From the NCBI GenBank assembly GCA_002482775.1, contig DLGQ01000016.1, positions 1-20,998 of the forward strand: DNA of 20,998 nt, in the 5' to 3' direction. Source of the DNA: Flavobacteriales bacterium UBA7690 (GTDB taxonomy: Bacteria > Bacteroidota > Bacteroidia > Flavobacteriales_F > PHOS-HE28). The notes under the pieces were generated by a model, which was not told the origin of the DNA, did no database searches, and was given only the letters and a program-made list of their open reading frames with translations. Both the position numbers and the translations under genes were made by a program. This document shows positions 13,664-20,998 of the stretch, piece after piece (the first letter of the stretch is position 1; every line of letters begins with the position of its first letter).

Positions 13664-16057
13664 TCAATACGCCAGGGATATTCCCACCCCAAGCCCCATG
13701 TCGCTGTCATAGTGGGTAGTTGCCGAGAACGTCTTGGTGATGATGTAACGGAAGCGGCCCATGTATTCCAGATCACTGTTGCCCATGAGGTCCAGGCGCA
13801 GGCGGGGGGTAAGCGGAATGTCCTCGCGCATGAGCTGGGTCCTTAGCCTTCCATCCGAGTCGATGCGCGCATCCAGGACAAGCAGCATGGGCAGCGTGTA
13901 TTGGATGCCGAAGCAGAGCGCGCTTCTACTGTCCTTGGTATTGCTTTGCCGGAAGAGGTTGTCCTCCGGCATCCCGTGCTCTTCCGTGCGACTTCGCCAG
14001 TCAACACCAACGTACGGGAAGAGCCACTGCATTTTACCGAGGTATCGACCGAAGTGCGTTTCCGCTTCCTGGCCGTGGTGGTCGGTATAACCAAGGCGCC
14101 ACTCCGCCTGCAGGTTCCAACGCTTGTTCATCAGCATGGCCTCACCATCGCTGCCATTGGTGGCGAAGTCGTTCATGGCCATGAAGTGCCATTCCCTGTC
14201 CTCGCGTGTAAAGCGGCGTGCCGACTTCTGCACGTCGGATAGCTGCGGGTTCGGCGGACTGTTCTCATAAGTGAAGACCCGTCCCATACCGCTCATCATG
14301 TGGTAGAGGATGTGGCAATGGAAGAACCAGTCGCCGTCCTCGGTAGTGGCGAACTCGATCGTGTCGGTCTCCATCGGCATGATGTCCAGTACGTTCTTCA
14401 AGGGTGAATGGACGCCCTGTCCGTTCAGCACCCTGAAGAAATGGCCGTGCAGGTGCATGGGGTGTCGCATCATGCTGTTGTTGTACAGGATGATGCGCAC
14501 ATTCTCGCCTTTGCGGATGAGAATGCGGTCGGTTTCGGAAACGGTCTTGTTGTCGATGGCCCACAGGTAGCGGTTCATGTTGCCGGTGAGCTCGAAGTGC
14601 ATCTCCTTTACCGGACCGGGTGGCAACGCAGTGCTCACTGGGGAACGCAGCATGGCGTAGTTGAGCGTGACGATATCAGAGCGCGCGTTGCTCTTGTACT
14701 GTTCACCCATGCCATCGTGCCCCGCATGGTCCATCGCCTCTGTCTTCTTGGCACCGGTGATCTCCGGATACATCACCACGTTCATGTCCATCTGCTGTAG
14801 GCTCATGTTCATGCCCATGTCATCCAGGTCGCCGTTCATCTTCATCATGCCGTTCATCATCTCCATGCCCTCGAAGTACTTCAGCGGCGCCATGGGCATG
14901 GCCAATTGCTTGATGCCACTACCCAGCCACACGGAAGTGGAACGTGTGCGGTCCTCGGAGGTCGCGAGTAGTTCGTAAGCAGTGCTGTCGGCGGGAATGG
15001 TCACGATCACATCGTAGGTCTCGGCGATGCCCATGATGAAGCGATCCACCTCGACGTGTTCCACGTCCATGCCATCGCTTGCCACCACGGTCATCTTGCC
15101 ACCGGCATAGCTGATCCAGAAGTAGGTGGAAGCACCACCGTTGATGAGCCGGATGCGCACACGATCACCGCCTTTGAACTGCGGCACTTCGGTTTCGGGT
15201 CGACCGTTCGCAAGGAAGTGGTCGTAGTACACATCGCTCACATCCATTGCGTTCATGCGCTTCCATTCGTTCTTAAGCTTCGTTCCCAGGTAGCCGTCCC
15301 GTATCGCCTCGGAATAGCTCTGTGTAGTGCCGGGTCGCAGCTTGTTCTTCTGGATTGCGAACCAGTCATTGGCGCTATGCAAACGACGGTGGACCTCGAA
15401 GGGCTTCATATCCGTCCACTCGCTCAGGATAACGACATGCTCGGGCATTGGCGCCTCTTGGCGCTTATGGATGATGAGCGCACCATACATGCCGTTCTGT
15501 TCCTGCAAGCGCGTGTGTGAATGGTACCAATAGGTGCCGCTTTGCACCAACGGGAACTTGTACTCCACAGTGGTGCCGGCCTTGATCGGCGCGGTGGTGA
15601 GGTAGGGCACGCCGTCGAACTGGTTGGGCAGGATGATGCCATGCCAGTGTAAGGAGCTCTCCTCGCTCTTCATCGCATTGTGCACCACGATCAGCGCCGT
15701 ATCGCCTTCGGTGAAGGTGAGGGTGGGCATGGGGATCTGCCCGTTCACGGCGAAGGCCTTGCGCTGCTTGCCGGTGTAGTTGACGACCGTATCTGTGATC
15801 GTCAACTCGTAGCGCGCGACCTTCGGCATGAAGTCGCCTTCGATGGCGTAGGTCCCCAATGGGCGCACCGGCACGCCGGTGTGTTCGTGCTGTGCGAACA
15901 CCGATGCGCACGCACAGAAGCATGCAAGTACAAGCGCCGCCCACAGCTTCACGGAATCGACTGCTTCCCGCTTCCGCAGGGGAGCATCATGGATCCGTTT
16001 CGCGTAGACCTTTTGCGGCATCGCAGTTAGTTCTGGAAAGACGTACCTATCATTCAT
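13664..16057 (-). CDS. Multicopper oxidase (CopA/PcoA type) with C-terminal CopB-like barrel-type domain
   Basis: A protein of up to 797 residues. After a signal segment ending SVFAQ (residue 56) come the cupredoxin domains with all four copper motifs: HWHG (137-140), WYHSHT (177-182), HPMHLHGHFF (532-541) and HCHILYHMMSGM (580-591). A Met-rich loop with Asp/His (396-450) resembles copper-binding segments of CueO/PcoA. Family members oxidise Cu(I) to less toxic Cu(II) in the periplasm. The last ~175 residues (from ~625) are unlike the oxidase core. They alternate aromatic and polar residues, with R-Y-L-G-K-M-Q-W-L-F-P-Y-V-G-V-D-W and a final V-G-I-S-L-A-Y, resembling outer-membrane CopB. ATG 16057 is the longest start; GTG 15952 gives a more compact signal peptide and may be the true one. 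It starts 13 bases after the preceding adaptor gene. Confidence 0.88.
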   Translation of the reverse strand: MNDRYVFPELTAMPQKVYAKRIHDAPLRKREAVDSVKLWAALVLACFCACASVFAQHEHTGVPVRPLGTYAIEGDFMPKVARYELTITDTVVNYTGKQRKAFAVNGQIPMPTLTFTEGDTALIVVHNAMKSEESSLHWHGIILPNQFDGVPYLTTAPIKAGTTVEYKFPLVQSGTYWYHSHTRLQEQNGMYGALIIHKRQEAPMPEHVVILSEWTDMKPFEVHRRLHSANDWFAIQKNKLRPGTTQSYSEAIRDGYLGTKLKNEWKRMNAMDVSDVYYDHFLANGRPETEVPQFKGGDRVRIRLINGGASTYFWISYAGGKMTVVASDGMDVEHVEVDRFIMGIAETYDVIVTIPADSTAYELLATSEDRTRSTSVWLGSGIKQLAMPMAPLKYFEGMEMMNGMMKMNGDLDDMGMNMSLQQMDMNVVMYPEITGAKKTEAMDHAGHDGMGEQYKSNARSDIVTLNYAMLRSPVSTALPPGPVKEMHFELTGNMNRYLWAIDNKTVSETDRILIRKGENVRIILYNNSMMRHPMHLHGHFFRVLNGQGVHSPLKNVLDIMPMETDTIEFATTEDGDWFFHCHILYHMMSGMGRVFTYENSPPNPQLSDVQKSARRFTREDREWHFMAMNDFATNGSDGEAMLMNKRWNLQAEWRLGYTDHHGQEAETHFGRYLGKMQWLFPYVGVDWRSRTEEHGMPEDNLFRQSNTKDSRSALCFGIQYTLPMLLVLDARIDSDGRLRTQLMREDIPLTPRLRLDLMGNSDLEYMGRFRYIITKTFSATTHYDSDMGLGVGISLAY

Positions 16058-16070
16058 GCCGTGCTATTCT

Positions 16071-17273
16071 CTACATCTCCATCCCAGCCATCGGATTCGT
16101 GCCCTGCCTGAATTTGAACTCGCTGTTGAGCAGGTAAGCACCTGAGATCACCACCTGATCGCCAGCCTTGATGCCCTCCGTGACTTCCGTGAAGCCGCCA
16201 GCCTCAACACCCGTGGTCACCATGACCACCTTGAAGCGGCCAGGGCCGGTCGCGATCCAGACGGAAGCGCCTTGGCCGTCGCGGATCACCGCATCGGTGG
16301 GCAAAGCGAGGGTGGTCACTTCGCCGATGGATACGTGTATGGAAGCCTGCATGCCGGGCAGGATTTGTCCGCCCTCATTGGGAATGTCCAGCCGGATGAG
16401 ACCAATGATCGACGAGGGATCCAGTTCCGGGTTGGCGAATGTGAGCTTGGCGTTGATCACGGTGTCAGGAAGCGCGGGCAGCGAAATGCGGCCTTCGGCT
16501 CCCAGTTTGATCCGCGCGCGGTCCATGGGATAGACCTGTGCTTCGGCCCAGAGCGATGAAAGCGAAGCAAGCTTCATCACCATGGCGCCCTGCATGAGCG
16601 TTTCGCCTTCGCGTATGGATAGCTCGGTGATCACGCCGGAGGCCGGACTTAGGAAGTCGATCGTATAGGGCGCGTTGCTGAGGGCTCCGAGTCCATCCAC
16701 CTGTTCTTCCGTGAGTCCGTACGCGATCAACTTATTGCGTGCGCTGCGTTCCAATCGTCCCGGATCCTCCGTCGCCGGATCGGCTTTCTTCGCCATGTCG
16801 CGCGCGAAGAGCAGTTCGCTCACCGTGACGTTCAGTTCCTCGCTGTACAGGGCATAGAGCGGCTGGCCCTTCGCCACGCGCTCGCCGATGTTCTTGAAAT
16901 ACAGTTTCTCCACGCGGCCCATCACATGGGTGCTCACGGTGGTCACCTGTCGCTGGTCTACGACGATCCGGCCGGGCAGGAGCAACTCCTCCTGGATCGT
17001 ACGCACACGTGCGCTGTCCACCTTGATGTTGCCAAGCTGGACCTGCAACGTGTTGAGTTGCAGTTCGCCCTCCTCCTGAGTGGTGTTCTCCCGCACGGCG
17101 ATCAGTGGCATCTTGCAGATGGGGCAGTTGCCCGGCTGCTGCTCCATCACCTGTGGATGCATGGAACAGGTGTAGTAAACACCGTCGTCCTCCGCGACAT
17201 CCACTGGCTTGCGGCCGCAGCCGAAGGCCATTACCAGTGCCGTGATCAGCAATACGGTTCTGGTGGCGCTCAT
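16071..17273 (-). CDS. CusB-type RND periplasmic adaptor with heavy-metal-binding domain
   Basis: A 400-residue lipoprotein; its signal ends in AFGC, so Cys19 would be lipidated. Residues 33-58 form a small heavy-metal-binding domain, YYTCSMHPQV then GNCPICKMPL, which is common at the start of copper/silver efflux adaptors. The rest has the membrane-fusion-protein layout: barrel-sandwich lipoyl half-motifs around V-S-T-H-V-M-G-R-V-E-K-L, a helical hairpin near 145-190, a beta-barrel and a membrane-proximal C-terminal domain. Such adaptors link an inner-membrane RND pump to a TolC-type channel and pass metal to the pump. Its ATG overlaps the stop of the preceding adaptor gene (ATGA). It differs clearly from that neighbour in sequence, so it is not a recent duplicate. 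Copper or silver is inferred from the oxidase next to it. Confidence 0.88.
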   Translation of the reverse strand: MSATRTVLLITALVMAFGCGRKPVDVAEDDGVYYTCSMHPQVMEQQPGNCPICKMPLIAVRENTTQEEGELQLNTLQVQLGNIKVDSARVRTIQEELLLPGRIVVDQRQVTTVSTHVMGRVEKLYFKNIGERVAKGQPLYALYSEELNVTVSELLFARDMAKKADPATEDPGRLERSARNKLIAYGLTEEQVDGLGALSNAPYTIDFLSPASGVITELSIREGETLMQGAMVMKLASLSSLWAEAQVYPMDRARIKLGAEGRISLPALPDTVINAKLTFANPELDPSSIIGLIRLDIPNEGGQILPGMQASIHVSIGEVTTLALPTDAVIRDGQGASVWIATGPGRFKVVMVTTGVEAGGFTEVTEGIKAGDQVVISGAYLLNSEFKFRQGTNPMAGMEM

Positions 17274-18514
17274 GGAGAGGAGGTTTTGAGAAAGCCCTCA
17301 CTGTCGATCAGCAACTGTGCATTGCGTGCGATCGCCTGCTGCAGATCGATCCCGGAACGCAGTTCGATCCATTCACCCGAGCGCACGCCGGTGATCACCT
17401 CATGCGACCGGAAGCCACCCGGCTCCTTCGTGAACACGTATTGCCGCACGCCGGTGCTGATGACCGCTGTCGCCGGTACGACCCATGCACTGCGCGGTGG
17501 AGCATGGATCACCGCCGAGATCCGCGATCCGATACGCAAGGTGTCGCCGGGGTTCGGCAGATAGACGCGGACGGAGACCAACGATGCGCCCGCGCGGTAA
17601 ACCGGTTCCACCAGATCCACGGTGCCTTCCATGATCGCGCTGGTATCTCCTTCGATCCGCACCGTCGCCTTCTGTCCGATGGCAATGCGGTCCTGTCCAT
17701 CCGCAGGAAGCGGACTGAGCAAGGCGAGCACCGTGCGGGTGCCGTAGATGGTGAAGATGGTCTGGCCCTTCTCCACGTAGCCCCCTTCGCGCAAGGTCAA
17801 TTCCTGGCCGACAATTCCGGCCATGGGCATGGATCCCGGTGCCGCGACCGCCGCCGCGCGATCATCCTCATGCAGGTGCCCTGCGCGCGGGCTGTAGACG
17901 GTGATCGCGCGCGGCACGACTCCGGTCCTGCGCAATTCAGCCACCTGTTCTTCCGTGAGGCCGAGCAACTTGAGGCGCTTGCCCGCAGCAGCGAGCATCG
18001 TCGGATCCTTCGGCTCCTGGCGTGTGAGGAAGAGGTAGTTCTCCTGCTCCGTGACCAGTTCCCTGCTGTACAGGTCCATGAGCTTTTGTCCTTGCTGCAC
18101 GGGCTGGTAGCGGTACTTCACATAAAGCTTGTCGATCCATCCGGCGGCCCTGGCGGAAACCACCTGGAGGTTCCGTGGATCATAGGCCAGCACACCGGTC
18201 GCGCTGAAGTCCATGGGCAGTTCCTTGCGTTCCATTCGCGCGGTGTCGAGGTTGGCCACCACGAACGCATTGGGCGATCGCAATGCGGCATCGAGGCCTT
18301 TGGCCAATGTGGTCGAGTCGCCCGTCATGGGCATCTCCATCCCTTCCTGCATACCCTTCTCCTTGGGCATCTCCATTCCTTCCATGCCTTCGTGGGCCGA
18401 GTGGTCCGTCTCTTTCCCGCCCTTGTTCCCACAGCCTGCGAGCACTGCCGATATGATCAGCACGGCGGCCACGCCAAGCAGCGCGGTGCGGTCAGCGGAT
18501 CTCAAGCTGTTCAT
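17270..18514 (-). CDS. CusB-type RND periplasmic adaptor with Met/His-rich N terminus
   Basis: A 414-residue lipoprotein with lipobox LAGC (Cys28). Residues 36-64 are a flexible segment rich in Met, His and Glu (HSAHEGMEGMEMPKEKGMQE at 38-57), probably a soft-metal-binding tail. The remainder is a membrane-fusion-protein scaffold: a lipoyl-like half near 110-140 (A-A-G-W-I-D-K-L-Y-V), a helical hairpin ~140-195 with the L-T-E-E-Q-V motif also seen in the second adaptor, a beta-barrel and a C-terminal domain. It would connect an RND metal pump with the outer-membrane factor encoded just upstream. It overlaps that gene by 23 bases and the next adaptor by four. A second adaptor in one operon suggests either a mixed adaptor hexamer or two pump complexes. 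Confidence 0.85.
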   Translation of the reverse strand: MNSLRSADRTALLGVAAVLIISAVLAGCGNKGGKETDHSAHEGMEGMEMPKEKGMQEGMEMPMTGDSTTLAKGLDAALRSPNAFVVANLDTARMERKELPMDFSATGVLAYDPRNLQVVSARAAGWIDKLYVKYRYQPVQQGQKLMDLYSRELVTEQENYLFLTRQEPKDPTMLAAAGKRLKLLGLTEEQVAELRRTGVVPRAITVYSPRAGHLHEDDRAAAVAAPGSMPMAGIVGQELTLREGGYVEKGQTIFTIYGTRTVLALLSPLPADGQDRIAIGQKATVRIEGDTSAIMEGTVDLVEPVYRAGASLVSVRVYLPNPGDTLRIGSRISAVIHAPPRSAWVVPATAVISTGVRQYVFTKEPGGFRSHEVITGVRSGEWIELRSGIDLQQAIARNAQLLIDSEGFLKTSSP

Positions 18515-19775
18515 CGTAGGTGGCGTATAGGAGGGAGAGATCTTTCACGAGGTCGAGCCGCGCGAGTTGCACCATGCGCAGGTTCTGCCAGGCATCGAGC
18601 ACCATGAAGAGTTCCTCGGTGTTCTGCTCGTAGGCCAGCAAGGCCGTCTCGTAGTTGCTGCGCATGGCGGGCACGATGGCGCGATCGTAGAGATCCAATT
18701 GCTGCTGTTTGTTCGCGATCTCCGCGCGCAGCAGGTCCAGCGCGCCGAGCGTTTCGTTCACCAATGCGTTCCTGCTTTCGTTCAGCGCGTCCATGTCGAA
18801 GGTCAATCCGGCGATGGTCGACTTGTACATCTTGCTGGACCATGGCGCAATGGGAATGGACACCATGCCCATCAAACTGAACTGCTGTGGCTGCGTGCCG
18901 AAGCCGACCATGTGGTCGTACTTGATCCCGTAATCGGGCCGTAACGACGCGCGTTGCACATCCTGCTTGAAGCGCAGCAGGTCGATGTTGCGATCGATGG
19001 CGCGCAGATCACTGCGGCGTTCAGCCACCAAGGTGCTGTCCACCGGGCGCTGTTCGGGCGCGCGCGGCGCGAAGGCCGTATCCACCGAGAACACGATCTG
19101 TTTGTCACGGGCCATCGCGGTGTTGAGCATGATCCGCATCTGTTCGATCTCCAGGTCGGTCATCAGCTGCATGTTCTGCACGTCGCCCAGCATCGCCTTC
19201 GCCTTGTAGTAGGCGTTCAACTTGTCCATGCCGTAGGTGTAGCGGATCTCGGCGGCCTGCACGAGGTATTGGAGCAGGGCCTCGCTGCGCACCAGCACGT
19301 CCTTCTTCTTCACCAGCACCACCCACTCGTAGTAGGATCGCTTCGCCATGCTGAACAGCTCGTTGCGCATGGCGTTCTGCATCTCGGCATCCACCTTCGA
19401 CATGCCGAGCATGTAGTCCCTGTTGGCGTTGCGCTTGCGCGCGTTGGCGATCATCTGCTCGGCGGAGATCATGAAGGATCCCATGCCCGGATCGCCCATG
19501 CCATCGGGCTTCCACAGCGTGGTGTTGTAAGGCGCCATGAACAAGCCCGCGCCCACGCTTGGTGGATCGAGCGCACGCGCCCCTTCGGCGTACTTGTCGA
19601 AGGCCTTGATCCGCGCGTCGTACACCTTCAACTCCGGGTTCGCGGATGCGATGACGTTGAGGATGCTGTCCAACGACATCACTTGCGCGCGCACGCCACC
19701 GCCAAGGCACGCGGCGAACGCGGCCACCAGGAAGATCCTGCGGCCAATGTGGAAGTGCGGTGCGCGGCGTGTCAT
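18492..19775 (-). CDS. TolC/CusC-family outer-membrane factor
   Basis: The 427-residue protein starts with a Sec signal (to VRAQ, about residue 31) and has the repeated alpha-helical barrel pattern of outer-membrane efflux proteins, with long amphipathic helices rich in Gln, Leu, Ala and Arg. These include N-P-E-L-K-V-Y-D-A-R near residue 47 and T-L-G-A-L-D-L-L-R-A-E-I near 340. There is no lipobox. It forms the outer-membrane channel of a tripartite exporter, receiving substrate through the CusB-like adaptors encoded next. Length is normal. ATG 19775 overlaps the stop of the MgtC-like gene (ATGA), and its own end overlaps adaptor 1 by 23 bases, so it is fully embedded in the copper operon. 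Confidence 0.85.
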   Translation of the reverse strand: MTRRAPHFHIGRRIFLVAAFAACLGGGVRAQVMSLDSILNVIASANPELKVYDARIKAFDKYAEGARALDPPSVGAGLFMAPYNTTLWKPDGMGDPGMGSFMISAEQMIANARKRNANRDYMLGMSKVDAEMQNAMRNELFSMAKRSYYEWVVLVKKKDVLVRSEALLQYLVQAAEIRYTYGMDKLNAYYKAKAMLGDVQNMQLMTDLEIEQMRIMLNTAMARDKQIVFSVDTAFAPRAPEQRPVDSTLVAERRSDLRAIDRNIDLLRFKQDVQRASLRPDYGIKYDHMVGFGTQPQQFSLMGMVSIPIAPWSSKMYKSTIAGLTFDMDALNESRNALVNETLGALDLLRAEIANKQQQLDLYDRAIVPAMRSNYETALLAYEQNTEELFMVLDAWQNLRMVQLARLDLVKDLSLLYATYDEQLEIR

Positions 19776-20998
19776 GGAACGGACGGCTGTAGAATGGATC
19801 CGAAGAGGAGGTACAGAAGTCCGGCGAGCATGGTGACGCCCGTGGAAAGTCCAGCGAGTTTACGCACCTCCGCGCTTCCACGGATCACGGTGATCCCCAG
19901 CTTCACCAGGGTATTGCTGAGCACGGCGGCGATGATCACCAGCATGGCGATCCGCAGTTTGGTGGGGTCCATGGCGAACTTCGACATGGCGATGGTGATC
20001 GCGTCCACGTCGGCGAAGCCGGAGATGATACCGGAGAGCACGAGGCCACCATCGCCAAGCCATTCATTGGCGTAGTACACGGCCAGCGAGATGCCGACGT
20101 AGAGCAGACCAAAGAACAGGGCGTTGAGGATGTTCAACGGATCGCGCAGTTCCAAGGCCTTGCCGGTGGCTTTCGGAAGGCCCTTGCGCATGACGAACCA
20201 GGCCGAGCCGAGTTCCACGGCGGCCATTATCAGGCAGGGCAGCACCACATAGCTGAACACCGCAGCATTGAAGATCAAGGTGACGATGGCCACGCGCACG
20301 AACATGACGGCCGATGCGATGGAGATCCCCGCAGCGTAAGGCCGTGCGAGCGGTGCGCCCTGCTCGCGGCTGCGGGCCGCGTACACCCAGGTGACGGACG
20401 TGCTGGAGAACATGCCGCCGAACAAGGCAGTGAGCAATATGCCCTTGCCCTCTCCGATGAACTTCACCAGGAAGTAACCCACGAAGCTCATCGCGCTCAC
20501 GATCACCACCACGGCGCCGATGTCTTGCGGGTTGAGCAGCGCGTTCGGGCCCATGCCACGATCGGGAAGGAAGGGCAGGATCACGAGCGCGATCAGCGCG
20601 AACTTGATCGCGGCGAAGAGTTCGGGCCGTGTGATCAGGGCCAGGTAACTACGGAGCGTGCCCTTGAGCGAAAGCAGGGCGGCGGTGATCACGGCCACCC
20701 CGAGCGCTGCGCGGATCATGTGCGCACCAGCCATGACACCCGCCGTGAACGCGATGATCAAGGCGATCTCCGAGGTAAGTCCCGTGTGACCTTGTTTGCT
20801 CCTGCTGTACCAAGTGAGCGCGACGAAGAGGATGAAGGCCGGGAAGGCTGCCCACAGCAATCCATACCCCGCGATCCCGCCCAGCGAGGCCAGCAGACAG
20901 CCCAGGATCGCGACCAGTGGGAAGGTGCGGATGCCGGCGAGGTGATCGTCCTTCTGCTGCGCATCGAACTCGCGCTCCAAGCCGATGATGAGGCCCAC
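19772..20998 (-). CDS. MgtC/SapB-DUF4010 family membrane protein, partial
   Basis: The frame enters from the right edge and ends at TGA 19772, giving 408 visible residues; only a short N-terminal piece is probably missing. The MgtC signature GLIIGLERE (2-10) and GIRTFPLV (22-29) are at the start. About a dozen hydrophobic helices follow, with the DUF4010 motifs GGMFSSTSVT (194-203) and GFADVDAITIAMS (327-339). It is an inner-membrane protein. MgtC-type proteins affect adaptation to low Mg2+ and acid, and DUF4010 members are uncharacterised. It is the first visible gene of the copper operon and overlaps the TolC-type gene by four bases, so a role in metal tolerance is inferred from context alone. 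The GTG at the edge is probably internal. Confidence 0.85.
   Translation of the reverse strand: MGLIIGLEREFDAQQKDDHLAGIRTFPLVAILGCLLASLGGIAGYGLLWAAFPAFILFVALTWYSRSKQGHTGLTSEIALIIAFTAGVMAGAHMIRAALGVAVITAALLSLKGTLRSYLALITRPELFAAIKFALIALVILPFLPDRGMGPNALLNPQDIGAVVVIVSAMSFVGYFLVKFIGEGKGILLTALFGGMFSSTSVTWVYAARSREQGAPLARPYAAGISIASAVMFVRVAIVTLIFNAAVFSYVVLPCLIMAAVELGSAWFVMRKGLPKATGKALELRDPLNILNALFFGLLYVGISLAVYYANEWLGDGGLVLSGIISGFADVDAITIAMSKFAMDPTKLRIAMLVIIAAVLSNTLVKLGITVIRGSAEVRKLAGLSTGVTMLAGLLYLLFGSILQPSVP

Noticed and set aside
17402..18607. Plus-strand open frame of 401 codons opposite adaptor 1
   Set aside because: The composition is skewed to His, Arg and Gly and no family motif is present; the minus strand encodes a clear lipoprotein adaptor.
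18954..20075. Plus-strand open frame of 373 codons opposite the TolC-type and MgtC-like genes
   Set aside because: It is His- and Val-rich, crosses two well-supported minus-strand genes and has no recognisable domain.

Overview
The window looks like a chromosomal contig from a high-G+C member of the Bacteroidota, probably a Flavobacteriales-type lineage. Four things point that way: a protein with a C-terminal domain resembling the type IX secretion (T9SS) sorting domain, TAnnTTTG-type -7 promoter motifs placed almost on the start codons, era and der side by side, and cell-envelope genes of typical Bacteroidota type. No rRNA, tRNA or CRISPR array was found.

Layout. (1) 1-506, minus: a metal-binding (HMA) lipoprotein gene cut by the left edge, which itself is a perfect inverted repeat and may be an assembly fold-back. 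(2) 594-5099, plus: an EamA/DMT transporter, a GT2 glycosyltransferase of dolichyl/undecaprenyl-phosphate sugar synthase type, an ArnT/PMT-like membrane glycosyltransferase, and a translationally coupled Cys/Met-metabolism PLP enzyme. The two glycosyltransferases plausibly make and then use one lipid-linked sugar. (3) 5105-10696, minus: era and der (ribosome-assembly GTPases), then a large secreted protein with a transglutaminase-like fold whose catalytic triad appears lost, then a repeat-containing T9SS-type secreted protein. (4) About 10.8-13.6 kb: a lower-G+C patch holding a lone tyrosine recombinase (box I arginine apparently replaced), short unrecognised frames, a hypothetical gene and several hairpins. 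It looks like an integrated or decaying mobile element. (5) 13664-20998, minus: a very tight copper/silver resistance operon. Transcription runs from a MgtC/DUF4010 membrane protein (cut by the right edge) through a TolC-type outer-membrane factor and two different CusB-type adaptors to a multicopper oxidase carrying an extra C-terminal beta-barrel-like domain resembling CopB.

The copper genes make sense as one unit. The oxidase detoxifies Cu(I) in the periplasm, and the adaptors and outer-membrane factor form two of the three layers of an export pump. The inner-membrane RND pump (CusA) is not in this window and may lie beyond the right edge. The most noteworthy points are the oxidase fusion, the paired adaptors with a MgtC-like gene, the catalytically degenerate transglutaminase with no normal start codon, and the recombinase island with its atypical active site.
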